A stretch of DNA of 64,000 nt from NCBI RefSeq assembly GCF_019711655.1, contig NZ_JAIGNU010000001.1, forward strand, positions 1,087,501-1,151,500, written 5' to 3'. Below are positions 8,599 through 17,176 of this stretch, piece after piece; within the stretch, counting starts at the first letter, position 1, and each line of letters starts with the position of its first letter. The notes beneath the pieces are model-generated. The model did no database searches, was not told the origin of the DNA, and saw only the letters and a list, made by a program, of their open reading frames with translations. Origin of the DNA: Qipengyuania mesophila (GTDB lineage: Bacteria; Pseudomonadota; Alphaproteobacteria; Sphingomonadales; Sphingomonadaceae). Position numbers and translations under genes: made by a program.

Positions 8599-9480
8599 TC
8601 AGGGTGGTCCACCGGTTAAGTTAGAGTTCCGGCGGTTGGGGTCGCCCTGCTGGGCGGCCTGGAGCGCAGCGTAAGGCAGCATGGCAGGACGAGGCAAGAT
8701 CGTTTGTGGGGCCGGCGGCTGGTAGCCCAGCGAAGAGTGTGGCCGGACGGTGTTGTAGTGGATACGCCAGCGCTCGATCAGGATGATTGCCTCCTTCAGA
8801 GTGTAGAAGATCTCCCCGTTGAGAAGCTCATCCCTGAGCTTGCCGTTGAAGGATTCGTTGTAGCCATTCTCCCATGGTGATCCGGGTTCGATGTAGAGAG
8901 TCTTCACACCAATCCGCCAGAGCCAGTCGCGCACGGCATGAGAAGTGAACTCAGCGCCATTATCGCTACGGATGTGATCAGGCGGACCATGGCGTTGGAA
9001 CAGCTCGGTCAGCACGGCCAGGACATCATCGCTCTTGAGCTTGCGCTGGACATGGATCGCCAGGCACTGGCGGCTGTACTCGTCGATCACGGTAAGCATG
9101 CGGAAGGCCTTGCCGTCATGGGTGCGATCCATGACGAAGTCGTAGCTCCACACATGGCCACTATATTGCGGACGCAGCCTCACGCATGATCCATCGTTGA
9201 ACCACAGACGCCCGCGCTTTGGCTGTCTCTGCGGAACCTTGAGCCCTTCACGGCGCCAGATCCGCTCGACCCGCTTGGCGTTCACCAACCAACTTTCATT
9301 GCGCAGCAGCGCCGTGATCCGGCGATAGCCGTAGCGACCATATTGCTGGGCCAGCCGGATGATTGCAGCTGTCAGCGGCTTCTCGTCGGCTGGTGGTGCG
9401 GGCAGCTTGCGCTGGGTCGAGCGGTGCTGGGCAACGACCCGGCAGGCACGGCGCTGGCAGATATCCAATGCCTCCTGCAC
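8599..9480 (-). CDS. IS3-family transposase OrfB (DDE integrase)
   Basis: A 293-residue frame with an HTH_21-like segment ([10 protein letters not shown]) and a complete rve catalytic core. The first Asp is in S-Y-D-F-V-M-D, the second in S-D-N-G-A-E-F, and the Glu in W-E-N-G-Y-N-E-S-F; it ends with R-P-H-S-S-L-G-Y. In IS3 elements OrfB is normally made as an OrfAB fusion by -1 frameshifting, and this frame is open upstream of 9480 through the slippery site at 9519-9525. Confidence 0.92.
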   Translation of the reverse strand: MQEALDICQRRACRVVAQHRSTQRKLPAPPADEKPLTAAIIRLAQQYGRYGYRRITALLRNESWLVNAKRVERIWRREGLKVPQRQPKRGRLWFNDGSCVRLRPQYSGHVWSYDFVMDRTHDGKAFRMLTVIDEYSRQCLAIHVQRKLKSDDVLAVLTELFQRHGPPDHIRSDNGAEFTSHAVRDWLWRIGVKTLYIEPGSPWENGYNESFNGKLRDELLNGEIFYTLKEAIILIERWRIHYNTVRPHSSLGYQPPAPQTILPRPAMLPYAALQAAQQGDPNRRNSNLTGGPP

Positions 9481-9512
9481 ATGGTCGATGGCCAGCCGAC
9501 GCCGTGAAGGGC

Positions 9513-9791
9513 TCAGTACTTTCCCTCGACAACCTCCTTCAGGATCAGCGCATCGAGCGTAAGATCAGACACCGCCTTCCTGAGCCGCTGGTTCTCCTTC
9601 TTGAGATCCTTCAATCGCCGAGCCTGGCTGACCTTCAGCCCACCGTACTCGCGTCGCCAGCGATAGTAACTCTGCTCCGAAATCCCCAGCGATCGGCTGA
9701 TCTCCCCGATCTTCTCTCCGTGCGAGAGCCGAACTTCGGCCTCACGCAGTATCCCGATAATCTGTTCCGGCGTGTATCTCTTCCGTGCCAT
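9513..9791 (-). CDS. IS3-family transposase OrfA (helix-turn-helix)
   Basis: A 92-residue protein beginning [11 protein letters not shown], with the [17 protein letters not shown] and a leucine-zipper-like C-terminal helix ([11 protein letters not shown]). This is standard for the DNA-binding OrfA of IS3 elements. It ends in V-V-E-G-K-Y just after a G-GGA-AAG slippery heptamer. Confidence 0.92.
   Translation of the reverse strand: MARKRYTPEQIIGILREAEVRLSHGEKIGEISRSLGISEQSYYRWRREYGGLKVSQARRLKDLKKENQRLRKAVSDLTLDALILKEVVEGKY
9519..9525 (-). other. Predicted -1 ribosomal frameshift heptamer of the IS
   Basis: Read on the minus strand the heptamer is GGGAAAG in the phase G-GGA-AAG, exactly the X-XXY-YYZ arrangement, two codons before the OrfA stop. 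Slipping by -1 continues into the OrfB frame ([10 protein letters not shown]) and would make the OrfAB transposase. Confidence 0.6.
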
Positions 9792-9867
9792 TCATCAGCC
9801 CCTTTCAAGCCGTAAATAGCCGAAATCCTAACTCTCAAAACGGACCACTTTTCGGGGGGAAGGTCAC

Positions 9868-10335
9868 CTCTGGCCGATGGGAAGGACGCTGACAGGCTGG
9901 AAACCGCAGTTGGGCGGTTGGGGCTTGATCGACCTTAGAAACGCGCAATCGGTCGATCCGTTTTCCCTGGCCTCAGATGAACTCATTGAGGTTACCGACT
10001 GGGAACTACTTGATTTTGCAGTTCAAGTTGTCAAGCAATGGCTCCAAAGGAAGGGTTTCGAGATCATGTCCACTCACTCAAATCCCAACGTCGATCCGAA
10101 CATCTGATTTGTCGGAGACAATGGACCCGAGTGGGTAATCGTACGAGCAGCGCGATATCCAGAAAAGGTGGCTCAGATCCCGAGCAACGTAGAGGCCATC
10201 GCTAAGCAATGCGAAGCTCTCAGTCACTTGGGGAATTTCGCATCTTTTGGCTTTGCGTTGGCGGAAAACGTTGAAAGGCCCATCTGGCGGGGACACGCTG
10301 CCGATGTCCAATTCGAAGGCATTAAGCCGATCTGA
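9868..10335 (+). pseudogene. Hypothetical protein, 5'-truncated by IS and interrupted by an in-frame TGA
   Basis: The frame emerges directly from the IS end and reads G-R-T-L-T-G-W-K-P ... N-V-D-P-N-I, meets TGA at 10105-10107, then continues in the same frame F-V-G-D-N-G-P-E-W-V-I-V-R to a second stop at 10333-10335. The continuation looks like protein (A-A-R-Y-P-E-K-V-A; I-W-R-G-H-A-A-D-V). The TGA probably replaces TGG (Trp). No function is recognised. With no start and a nonsense codon it is almost certainly dead. Confidence 0.5.
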
Positions 10336-10529
10336 TCCGGAAGCTCTCATTGCTCCACGCAGGTGTGCGATCTCTTGAAGAATCATGCGGCCATATTCGT
10401 GCTCGGCGGTCGCTTTTGGGGTGTAATATAGCCGCCGCTCTGCGCCAAAACACCAGACGTCCAGACCGGTAACGGCGTGGGCTGTAGACTGGAGTTCGTT
10501 CGACCTGAGGCCGGTCGGATTACGACTTC

Positions 10530-11088
10530 TTACCAGTCGTCGAAACTTTGAATTTTGCTCAGATTGGAAACCTCATTCAAGTGCGTTTCCAAGTGATGGC
10601 GTTCCTCATCCCAAACCGCAAACAGATGTTCTGCGCCAGAATTCTCAATGTTGTTTAATTCGAAATCGTACACATCGAGAAACAATTGCTCGTAGTACTT
10701 AAAGAGACGATTCTCCATGCTGGTGAATGTCACGTATAGCTGGGCATTCTTCGGCCATTTTTTTGACGTGGCTATCAACGCGAAGCTCAGCAAACCCTTT
10801 CCCGACATACACGCATAACATCGTGTAATTGCCATGGTCGTCGCAGGCGTCATAGTCTACCCACAGGTGATAGAGGCCTGTCTGACCACGGAGGAATTTA
10901 AGATAGAGCTTGTACGTTATGTTCCCAATACGAAGTTCGTCGTCGACCGGCAGTTCCGCACAAAATGCGCTCTCGTTCACCAACTCATGGGCAGAAATTG
11001 GCTGGCTTAGTTCTAAGAGCGCTATTTGATCGAACGCATCGTACTCTTGATTTTGACACGGGAAATCTTGTTCGATGCACTTTGTCAT
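10530..11088 (-). pseudogene. Hypothetical protein frameshifted at an A7 run
   Basis: An ATG at 11088 opens a frame encoding M-T-K-C-I-E-Q-D-F-P ... Y-V-G-K-G-F-A-E-L-R-V-D-S-H-V-K-K. It leaves the coding register at a run of seven A (T7 on the plus strand, 10758-10764). Dropping one A continues W-P-K-N-A-Q-L-Y-V-T-F ... to a C-terminal stop at 10530, giving one protein of about 186 residues. The base composition is visibly more A/T-rich than its neighbours, suggesting foreign origin. No family is recognised. The shift may be a mutation, a sequencing error, or +1 slippage. Confidence 0.5.
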
Positions 11089-11297
11089 GATCGGCTCGAC
11101 CTACTCAATATTGTATGTTCCTTAATAGGCGCCGGTGGCTTCCGAAATCAGCTCGGTTCTTGCAGCGACGAGCGCTCCCAATACTCGAGGGTATCGGGCC
11201 GACTGCTTCGATCCGGCGACCGCGCAAAGGATGCCTTTGACTGCCCCTGTCGATGGCACGTCCGCCTCCAACCAGTCAGCTCCAGACCAATAAGCGG

Positions 11298-11513
11298 TCA
11301 CTTCAGGCGGTCCGAAATCCAGGCCTCCACTTCGTCTTCTGCCCATGCGACCGCATATCCACCCAGCTGCACGGGCTTCGGAAACTTGCCCTCGGCCATC
11401 CAGCGATAGATTGTCGAACGGCCAAGCCCGACGCGATGCTGAACTTCGGGCAGGCGAATGAGCCGCGTCACCCGCCGGGTTTCGGTCGCTCCTTTGTCTA
11501 TCTCTTCACCCAC
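11298..11513 (-). CDS. AlpA-family excisionase-like DNA-binding protein
   Basis: A small MerR-like winged HTH protein of about 71 residues. It reads R-L-P-E-V-Q-H-R-V-G-L-G-R-S-T-I-Y-R-W-M then G-K-F-P-K-P-V-Q-L-G, and W-A-E-D-E-V-E-A-W-I, the standard AlpA pattern. The GTG at 11513 has an AGG Shine-Dalgarno and overlaps the upstream regulator stop by eight bases; the frame is open to an ATG at 11558. AlpA proteins regulate integrase or plasmid genes. Its place at the edge of the tra region suggests control of transfer or excision. Confidence 0.75.
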   Translation of the reverse strand: MGEEIDKGATETRRVTRLIRLPEVQHRVGLGRSTIYRWMAEGKFPKPVQLGGYAVAWAEDEVEAWISDRLK

Positions 11514-11997
11514 GATGGCCTCCCTCGGCACCGGCAAAGACATCGCCAAGCAGCGCATCCTTGCGTTCGAGCTCGTCGATGTGGTCGGAGAGCAAGCGGG
11601 CGACGCGGTGCGCGGTCCCCTTGGCCCAGCGCGGCTTCACATCGTGAACCTGGTTGCCCAAGACACGCTCGAGCGCTGAAGGCAGTTCGCCGGAAAAGTC
11701 CTCGAAGAATTGCGCGAGGTCCGATTGCAGCCACGCAATCGCGTGATCGCCGCCGCTGACGAGGAACAGGAGCAGGTGTGCGTGCGGCGCGACGCCGCTC
11801 GCGGCAAGAATGCGCAAGGCTTCGCCGAGGCTGGCCGAGCGTTCGCCCGCAAGAACACGGCGCAGGGCATCCTTATGGATCTGCGCGTCGCGAGCGATGT
11901 CGCAGCGGGCACGGCCGCTGGCTTCGACGGCGGCCAAAAGCAGCCGGGCGAGGTCGGCGCGAACCTGTTGTTCGGCAAAGAGCGCCATGTTGGTCAT
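11506..11997 (-). CDS. HTH regulator divergent from the tra operon
   Basis: A 163-residue protein with an N-terminal XRE-like helix-turn-helix (about residues 33-66: C-D-I-A-R-D-A-Q-I-H-K-D-A-L-R-R-V-L then S-L-G-E-A-L-R-I-L-A). The remainder is helical and not recognised. It is divergent from the pilin/tra operon, overlaps the AlpA gene, and has a GAAC-N7-GAAC SOS-type box 72 bases upstream of its ATG. The likely role is regulation of the transfer operon. Confidence 0.7.
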   Translation of the reverse strand: MTNMALFAEQQVRADLARLLLAAVEASGRARCDIARDAQIHKDALRRVLAGERSASLGEALRILAASGVAPHAHLLLFLVSGGDHAIAWLQSDLAQFFEDFSGELPSALERVLGNQVHDVKPRWAKGTAHRVARLLSDHIDELERKDALLGDVFAGAEGGHRG

Positions 11998-12361
11998 CGA
12001 CGAATCCTTATCTCCAGAGTGATCGACTCTCCGGCTAACCGCGAAGGAAGCCTGTAGGAAAACAAAAAGAACATTTAGAGAACATAGAGGAAGGAACGAT
12101 CAGCTTCCTCCGACGATTCGCGCGAATTTCGGTCGCCTGCGCGCATATCGCGGCTCTCTTCGCTCAGATGCCGGCACAGTCAGCGCTGTTGCGCGATCAG
12201 CCTGCGCGAATCCCGTGCATCGCACCTCCCGATGTCGCTTTTTGCTTGGTCGAAAGCCCCAAAATCCAATTCCCGATTTCCTACAGCCCGGCTCCGGGGA
12301 GAGGAAAGAACATACAGCGAACGCATCGCTGGCTGATGTTCAATCCTCGGAGTTTCCATCC
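11998..12361. promoter_or_regulatory. Intergenic control region between the regulator and the tra operon
   Basis: Some 360 bases without a convincing gene between two divergent transcription units. It holds the SOS-type box at 12069-12083 embedded in an A-rich stretch and the leader of the pilin gene. An upstream in-frame extension of the pilin frame (to 12215) exists but has no signal-peptide character, so I treat it as non-coding. No confident -35/-10 pair was identified. Confidence 0.4.
12069..12083. promoter_or_regulatory. LexA/SOS-type box (GAAC-N7-GAAC)
   Basis: GAACATTTAGAGAAC matches the alphaproteobacterial LexA box (GTTC-N7-GTTC read on the other strand). Read on the minus strand its surroundings (tGTTC...tGTTCtt) agree with the second box at 40598-40612 next to the S24 repressor gene. 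Confidence 0.6.
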
Positions 12362-12694
12362 ATGACCACCAAGACTGCCCTTCCGGTCCAGCAGCGCTCG
12401 CCCAACGGGGCTCGCGGCCGCGACTACATTCTTCCCGCCTGCGTGGCGCTGGCCTGCGCCGGTGCCGCCTTTGCCGGGGCCGATACCACCTTCGATCCCG
12501 CGTTGACCAAGTTCACCGACTTCCTCGAAGGTTCGGGCGGCAAGATCATCACTGTGCTCAGCCTTGCGGGCGGCCTGATCGGTCTCGCCTCCGGGCGTTT
12601 CTCGCTCGGCCAGGTCGCGGTGCCGGTCGGCGTCGGCATCGGTGTCGGCACCGGCGTTCCGATCGTCACCTCGGTCGTGACCGCGGTCATCTGA
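12362..12694 (+). CDS. Conjugative pilin precursor (TraA/VirB2-like)
   Basis: A 110-residue small membrane protein with the pilin pattern: a long N-terminal leader ending A-G-A-A-F-A-G-A (about residues 28-39), then a mature peptide with two hydrophobic segments (I-I-T-V-L-S-L-A-G-G-L-I-G-L-A and the Gly/Val-rich C-terminal one) separated by a short polar loop (S-G-R-F-S-L-G-Q). It is the first gene before traL, the place of traA in F-type systems. The pilin would be processed and polymerised into the conjugative pilus. Confidence 0.75.
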   Translation: MTTKTALPVQQRSPNGARGRDYILPACVALACAGAAFAGADTTFDPALTKFTDFLEGSGGKIITVLSLAGGLIGLASGRFSLGQVAVPVGVGIGVGTGVPIVTSVVTAVI

Positions 12695-12725
12695 TCAGCG
12701 GATCCGGTCACGACAGGAGGGCGGC

Positions 12726-13013
12726 ATGGCCGACAGGTACCTCGTTCCACGGCGGCTCGACGACCCGGAGCTCATCGGCTTCTGGACCATCGACGAGTTT
12801 GCAGGGATCCTTATTCCCTTCGCCTGGGGCATTCTCTCGCAGCATATCTTCATCGGTATCGGCCTGGCCGCCGGGGCCTGGCTTGCCTTGCGGAAGGCAA
12901 AGGCACGCGGCGCCGGTTCGGCACTGGTGCATGCTGCGTACTGGTACCTACCCGGGAGCTTTCTCGGGTTGAAGGCCACGCCGCCCTCCCACTGCCGCCT
13001 CTTGGCGGGCTGA
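12726..13013 (+). CDS. traL: Type IV conjugative transfer protein TraL
   Basis: A 95-residue protein of the size of F TraL. The N-terminal polar part (R-Y-L-V-P-R-R-L-D-D-P) is followed by two adjacent hydrophobic segments (about residues 24-58). TraL is the VirB3-like inner-membrane component of F-type pilus assembly. It lies between the pilin gene and traE, the canonical order. Confidence 0.85.
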   Translation: MADRYLVPRRLDDPELIGFWTIDEFAGILIPFAWGILSQHIFIGIGLAAGAWLALRKAKARGAGSALVHAAYWYLPGSFLGLKATPPSHCRLLAG

Positions 13014-13025
13014 GGGAGGCGAACC

Positions 13026-13595
13026 ATGCGAGCAGAATTCGCGCACGAACAGGCGCAGACCTACCTGCGGCAACGCAACCGCTTTGCCGTGCTGGCAGGT
13101 GTCCTGGGCCTGACCACGCTGGTCAGCCTCGGCGCCGCGGTCACCCGCGACGAGCAGGTTGTGTTGGTGCCGATCACCTCAGAGCGGATCACCGTCTCGA
13201 GCGGCGGGATCGACGCGCCCTATCTCGAACTTGTCACCCGCGACACGGCACTGATGCTCCTCAACCGGGCGCCCGAAAGCCTCGATTACTGGATGACGAA
13301 CATCCTGAAGCTCGCCGATCCCGCCGCGCACGGCCGCCTCAAGGCCGAGCTCGTCCAAATCGTCGAGGAACAGCGCGGCTCGGACATCAGCCAGGCCTTC
13401 GTGATCGCGGAAATGCACGTCGACCCCAAGGCCCTGACCTCGACCGTCACCGGCACGCTCAAGACCTTTGTCGGCGCGCAGGTGATCGCGAGCCAGCGCC
13501 GCTCCTTCCGTTTCCGCTGGTCGAAGCGTGGCCTCAGCCTTGCGCTCGCCGGCTTTGAGCAACTTCCCACCGACAAGGAGGAACCCGGCCAATGA
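13026..13595 (+). CDS. traE: Type IV conjugative transfer protein TraE
   Basis: A 189-residue protein with one N-terminal membrane anchor (about residues 21-39) and a periplasmic domain, matching F TraE (VirB5/VirB8-like scaffold of the mating apparatus). It starts 12 bases after traL and its stop overlaps the traK ATG by four bases. Confidence 0.87.
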   Translation: MRAEFAHEQAQTYLRQRNRFAVLAGVLGLTTLVSLGAAVTRDEQVVLVPITSERITVSSGGIDAPYLELVTRDTALMLLNRAPESLDYWMTNILKLADPAAHGRLKAELVQIVEEQRGSDISQAFVIAEMHVDPKALTSTVTGTLKTFVGAQVIASQRRSFRFRWSKRGLSLALAGFEQLPTDKEEPGQ

Positions 13596-14407
13596 GCCTT
13601 CTCCCATCTCCCCTCGCTGCTGCGCTTGCCGGAACCGGCCTTGCCTGTTTCGCGATCGGCGCGACAAGGCGCCCCGATCCCGGGCTCAAGCTGACCGGCC
13701 TCGCCGTGCTTGCCTTCGCGCTCGCGCCGGTCCCGGCGTATGCCGACCAATTCGTCGAAGCGGCCGACAACGCGACCATCGACTGCGAGCTCGCTCGCGG
13801 CGAACTCACCCGGATCGCGCTTATCGATGACGGCTTTGCCAATGTCTCGAAGATCGCGAGCGGTTTTCCCTACAATGATTTCCAGGTGACGCACGAGCCA
13901 GTGCGCGGAGACATCTATATCTCCGTGCCCCCGCAATTTGCCGCTGCCCGGGTCAGCTTCTTTGCGACCAGCAAGGCGGGCTACGTCTACAAGTTCGCCT
14001 GCCGTCTCGGCGGCGAGGAAGCGACCCAGCTCTTCATCACCAATCCCGCGCTCGCTAAAGCCGCGGCCACCGAATGGGAGACCGAGACCGGTCCCGAGGA
14101 CGCCGCGATCCGCCTGATCGAGGCGATGGCGAGCGATGCCGTCCTGCCCGGATTCACTGCCCGCGCCGAACTGTCGGCTCCGCGCCGTACCGGCGGGATC
14201 GAGGTCCAGCTGGTCGCCGAATACCAGGGCGATGAACTTACCGGACAGCGCTTCCTCGTGCGCAACCTCGGCCAGGAAAGCCTTGCGCTTGGCTCCGAGC
14301 GCGAAGGTGCCGCAGGCGCGCTCGCTTTTGCCTATGGCCGCGATGCACTCGCTCCCGGTGAAGCGACCAGTGCCTTCCTAGTCTTTGCCAAGGGAGGACT
14401 CGACTGA
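13592..14407 (+). CDS. traK: Type-F conjugation protein TraK
   Basis: A 271-residue exported protein. The N-terminus is hydrophobic through about residue 50 (ending P-V-P-A-Y-A), followed by a beta-rich domain of the TraK/VirB9-secretin-like type. In F, TraK sits at the outer membrane and links TraV to TraB. Position between traE and traB and the ATGA overlap with traE support the call. Confidence 0.83.
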   Translation: MSLLPSPLAAALAGTGLACFAIGATRRPDPGLKLTGLAVLAFALAPVPAYADQFVEAADNATIDCELARGELTRIALIDDGFANVSKIASGFPYNDFQVTHEPVRGDIYISVPPQFAAARVSFFATSKAGYVYKFACRLGGEEATQLFITNPALAKAAATEWETETGPEDAAIRLIEAMASDAVLPGFTARAELSAPRRTGGIEVQLVAEYQGDELTGQRFLVRNLGQESLALGSEREGAAGALAFAYGRDALAPGEATSAFLVFAKGGLD

Positions 14408-15723
14408 TGGCCGAGGCACCACAGAAGGACGCCGGAAAGAGGCCTCTGCCGGGCTCGCCGGAAGCGCGAGAAAGCGGACGGCGCAACCTCAATTCGCAGA
14501 TCGCACAGCGCCAGAAGATGCTGCTCGCCGGGATCGGGGCCATCGCGCTCATCGGCGGCGGCATGTTCATTTTCGGCGGCGACGGCGACGAGGCTGGCAC
14601 CGATGCCAATGGTGCGGCGACAATCGACACCGGCGGCCTCGTCAATCGTAACCTCTCGCAGCGCGAGTTCGTCGCGAGCTACGGTAACCGGCTCGATGCA
14701 CAGGGCCGCGCGATCAAGGATCTCCAGCAGGCCCAGCTGCCGCGCCCCGAGATCGAACAGGAGCTCGAAGCCCTGCGCAGCGAGAACGCGCAGATGCGCT
14801 CCGACGGCCAGGCGGCGATCGACGCGATCTCGGCCGAGAATGCCAATCTGCGATCACAGCTGAGCGAAGCTGCGAAGGCACCTGCCGCCGCGCCGCCACT
14901 GCCACCGCCACCTGCCTATGGACCCGGCGTCGGCACCGGCGGAGCTGTCCAGCCACCGCAAGGAGCGCCGGAAACGCAAGGCGGACAGCTCAGCCTGATG
15001 AGCTTCAGCGCGGAGACGGGCAAGGACGGCAAGCCGCGTGCGGCAGAGACTGCGCCAGCCTTGTTGCTCGAAGCGAGCCGCGATTACCTTCCGCCCAACA
15101 GCTACGCACCGGCAACGGTCATCGTGGGTGTCGATGCCTCGACCGGCGTTGCCAGCCAGAGCGATCCGCTTCCCGTGGTGCTCCGGATCACCGGTCCGGC
15201 CCGCTCGGTGATGCGCGGCAACAAACTGCTCACCACCGATATCACCGGCTGCCTCGTCAATGGCGCGGCGCGCGGCGATCTCTCGGCGGAGAAGGTCTAC
15301 GTCAAGCTGGTGCGCATGACCTGCGCGCAACCCGGTGGGCGCTTCGCGGTGAGCGAGGTCAAGGGGTTCATCTCCTTCGCCGGAAAGTCGGGCGTGCGCG
15401 GCCGCGTGGTCAGCCGCGAAGGCAGCCTTGTCAGCCAGGCGCTGCTCGCCGGGATTGTGGGCGGCTTCGGCCGCGGATTTTCCGCCAACGCCAACGGCAT
15501 TTTTACCGGCCAGGTCGGCGCCAACGGTCAGCGCGAGGCGCTGTCGCCGACCGACATCCTCGCCGGTGGCTTTGGCCAGGGTGCCGGCGAAGCCGCCGAC
15601 ACCGTCAGCCGATACCTCATCGAACGCGCCGAACAATACCAACCCGTCGTCGAGATGCCGACCGGCATCGAGGTCGAGATCGTCTTTCTCGACGGCGTCC
15701 ACGTCAGGAGTCCCTCCAAATGA
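14407..15723 (+). CDS. traB: Type-F conjugation protein TraB (VirB10-like)
   Basis: A 438-residue protein with a cytoplasmic N-terminus, a membrane helix at about residues 38-57 followed by G-G-D-G-D-E, a coiled-coil stretch (roughly 95-155), a proline-rich linker (P-P-L-P-P-P-P-A-Y) and the C-terminal TrbI/VirB10 beta domain (R-D-Y-L-P-P-N-S-Y-A-P onwards). TraB spans the envelope and bridges the inner membrane to the TraK/TraV outer ring. Start and traK stop overlap as TGATG. Confidence 0.92.
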   Translation: MAEAPQKDAGKRPLPGSPEARESGRRNLNSQIAQRQKMLLAGIGAIALIGGGMFIFGGDGDEAGTDANGAATIDTGGLVNRNLSQREFVASYGNRLDAQGRAIKDLQQAQLPRPEIEQELEALRSENAQMRSDGQAAIDAISAENANLRSQLSEAAKAPAAAPPLPPPPAYGPGVGTGGAVQPPQGAPETQGGQLSLMSFSAETGKDGKPRAAETAPALLLEASRDYLPPNSYAPATVIVGVDASTGVASQSDPLPVVLRITGPARSVMRGNKLLTTDITGCLVNGAARGDLSAEKVYVKLVRMTCAQPGGRFAVSEVKGFISFAGKSGVRGRVVSREGSLVSQALLAGIVGGFGRGFSANANGIFTGQVGANGQREALSPTDILAGGFGQGAGEAADTVSRYLIERAEQYQPVVEMPTGIEVEIVFLDGVHVRSPSK

Positions 15724-16592
15724 ACTACAATGACTCGCCGCCAAGCCTGAAGGCGCGCGCCGCCCACCTTGCCCTTGCCCTCTCGAGCGCCGCCGCCGTG
15801 CTGACGCTCGGCGTCTCTGCCGTCACTGCGATGCCTGCGAGCGCCGCCGGCTTGGCGAGCGATGTCGCGCAGGCGCTGAAACTGCGGCTGCCCAAGACCC
15901 CGATCGATGCGATCAGCTGCGACACGCTCGGGCCCTGGTGCGAAGTCGTCTCGGGTGACACGCTGTTCTACATCGACGAGACCGCCCGCTACCTGTTCGT
16001 AGGCCGTCTCTACGACATGGAAGAACGGCGCGACGTCACTGCCGCCCGCCTGCTCGAACTCAATCCCGATCTGCTCGCGGCCGGTGCGGCGCGCGTAGCC
16101 AGTGACGCGCCGGCGGGACGCGACGAAACGCCTGTCCAGGCGGCCGCCAACCATGTCGACCTCTCGTCGCTTCCGGCTGCCGGCGCGATCCACTGGGGCA
16201 ACCTCAAGGGCGAACGCCTGGTCGTCTTCTCGGATTTCCAGTGCGGGTATTGCCAGCGCCTGACCGCCGAACTCGCCAAGGCCAAGGTTCATGTCGAAGA
16301 GCGACCGATCTCGATCTTCGGCGCGGCAAGCCGCAAGATTTCCGAGGCGGTGCTGTGCGCTAAGGATCCGGCAAAGGCACTCCATGCGGCCTATTCCGGC
16401 CAGGCTCTGGCGACTGATAAGACCTGCAAGGAGGCCAAGGCACTCGATGCCAACGAAGCCTTCGCGAAGGCCAACGGGTTTGCCGGAACTCCGGTCATCG
16501 TGCGCGCCCGCGATGGGGCGGTGCTTCATGGCTACCGCGATGCCGCGGCGATCCGCCGCTTCGTCGCCGAAGGCAAGGGAGTGGCGCAATGA
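15720..16592 (+). CDS. DsbC-like thioredoxin-fold periplasmic disulfide isomerase
   Basis: A 290-residue exported protein. The signal region ends near A-S-A-A-G, an N-terminal dimerisation-like part follows, and a thioredoxin domain carries the F-S-D-F-Q-C-G-Y-C motif with redox cysteines at residues 175 and 178 and the cis-proline G-T-P-V near residue 258. DsbC-type isomerases correct disulfides in cysteine-rich secreted proteins; here TraN, TraU and TraH are the likely clients. Embedding in the tra operon between traB and traV, with overlaps on both sides, shows dedication to conjugation. Confidence 0.85.
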   Translation: MNYNDSPPSLKARAAHLALALSSAAAVLTLGVSAVTAMPASAAGLASDVAQALKLRLPKTPIDAISCDTLGPWCEVVSGDTLFYIDETARYLFVGRLYDMEERRDVTAARLLELNPDLLAAGAARVASDAPAGRDETPVQAAANHVDLSSLPAAGAIHWGNLKGERLVVFSDFQCGYCQRLTAELAKAKVHVEERPISIFGAASRKISEAVLCAKDPAKALHAAYSGQALATDKTCKEAKALDANEAFAKANGFAGTPVIVRARDGAVLHGYRDAAAIRRFVAEGKGVAQ

Positions 16593-17176
16593 GCCGGCTT
16601 CCAATCCTTCGCGCCATGGTGCTCGCTGCGCCGCTCCTCCTGGCCAGTGGCTGCGCCAGCCTCGGCGGCAACGTCAAAGGCAGCTTTGCCTGCCGGGCTC
16701 CGGAAGGGACCTGCGCGCCGACTTCCGCGATCGATGCCGGGGCGACCGGCATTGAAAAGGCTGACACGGTTGACGCGCATCGGACGGTGACCCCGACCGG
16801 CGAAGCGGTTCGTCGCCTGCTGGTCGTGCTGACAGGCTACCGTGACGCGGCGGGCCGCGACCATGAGGCGCGCGTCGTTCACCTGACGCTGCCCGAACAG
16901 GCAGGGACAGGCTGGCGCACGCCGCAGGGCCGCCGCGAAGTCCTGCGCTCGCTGGCATCGACTATTGCCGCGACGCGCGAGAGCAACCCCGCAACCGATT
17001 TCCAACCGCCAAAAATCCAAGAGGCAGACACATTGCCGGAACAGCTGTTCATCCCCTCGCAGCCCGTTCCGGCGATGCCCGGCGCTGACGCGCCGGAACC
17101 CGGGGGACCTGGCTCGTTTTCCCCTCCCCGCGAGCCGGTCCCCCAACCTGACATGACCGAAGGAGAGAGCCAGTGA
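16589..17176 (+). CDS. traV: TraV outer-membrane lipoprotein
   Basis: A 195-residue lipoprotein: hydrophobic signal with lipobox L-A-S-G-C, Cys at residue 22, followed by the conserved early Cys pair (F-A-C-R-A-P-E-G-T-C). TraV forms the outer-membrane ring with TraK around TraB. The C-terminus is proline-rich and low complexity. Confidence 0.85.
   Translation: MSRLPILRAMVLAAPLLLASGCASLGGNVKGSFACRAPEGTCAPTSAIDAGATGIEKADTVDAHRTVTPTGEAVRRLLVVLTGYRDAAGRDHEARVVHLTLPEQAGTGWRTPQGRREVLRSLASTIAATRESNPATDFQPPKIQEADTLPEQLFIPSQPVPAMPGADAPEPGGPGSFSPPREPVPQPDMTEGESQ

Larger units (their letters stand above)
8587..9866 (-). mobile_element. Intact IS3-family insertion sequence (about 1,280 bp)
   Basis: Two overlapping transposase frames are bounded by related imperfect inverted ends: TGACCTGCCCC...TGGTCC on the left and, read inward on the other strand, TGACCTTCCCC...TGGTCC on the right. 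No short target duplication is obvious (left flank ATGCTGC, right flank CCTCTGG), consistent with recombination after insertion. A terminal fragment of the same element lies inverted at 3755-3905. Confidence 0.85.

Noticed and set aside
10078-10386. 102-codon minus-strand frame opposite the broken gene at 9868-10335
   Set aside because: The plus-strand frame has the better protein character on both sides of its TGA; the minus frame is likely its shadow.
11122-11346. 74-codon minus-strand frame downstream of the AlpA gene
   Set aside because: It overlaps the AlpA coding end and has no Shine-Dalgarno or recognisable motif; possible remnant, but not supported.
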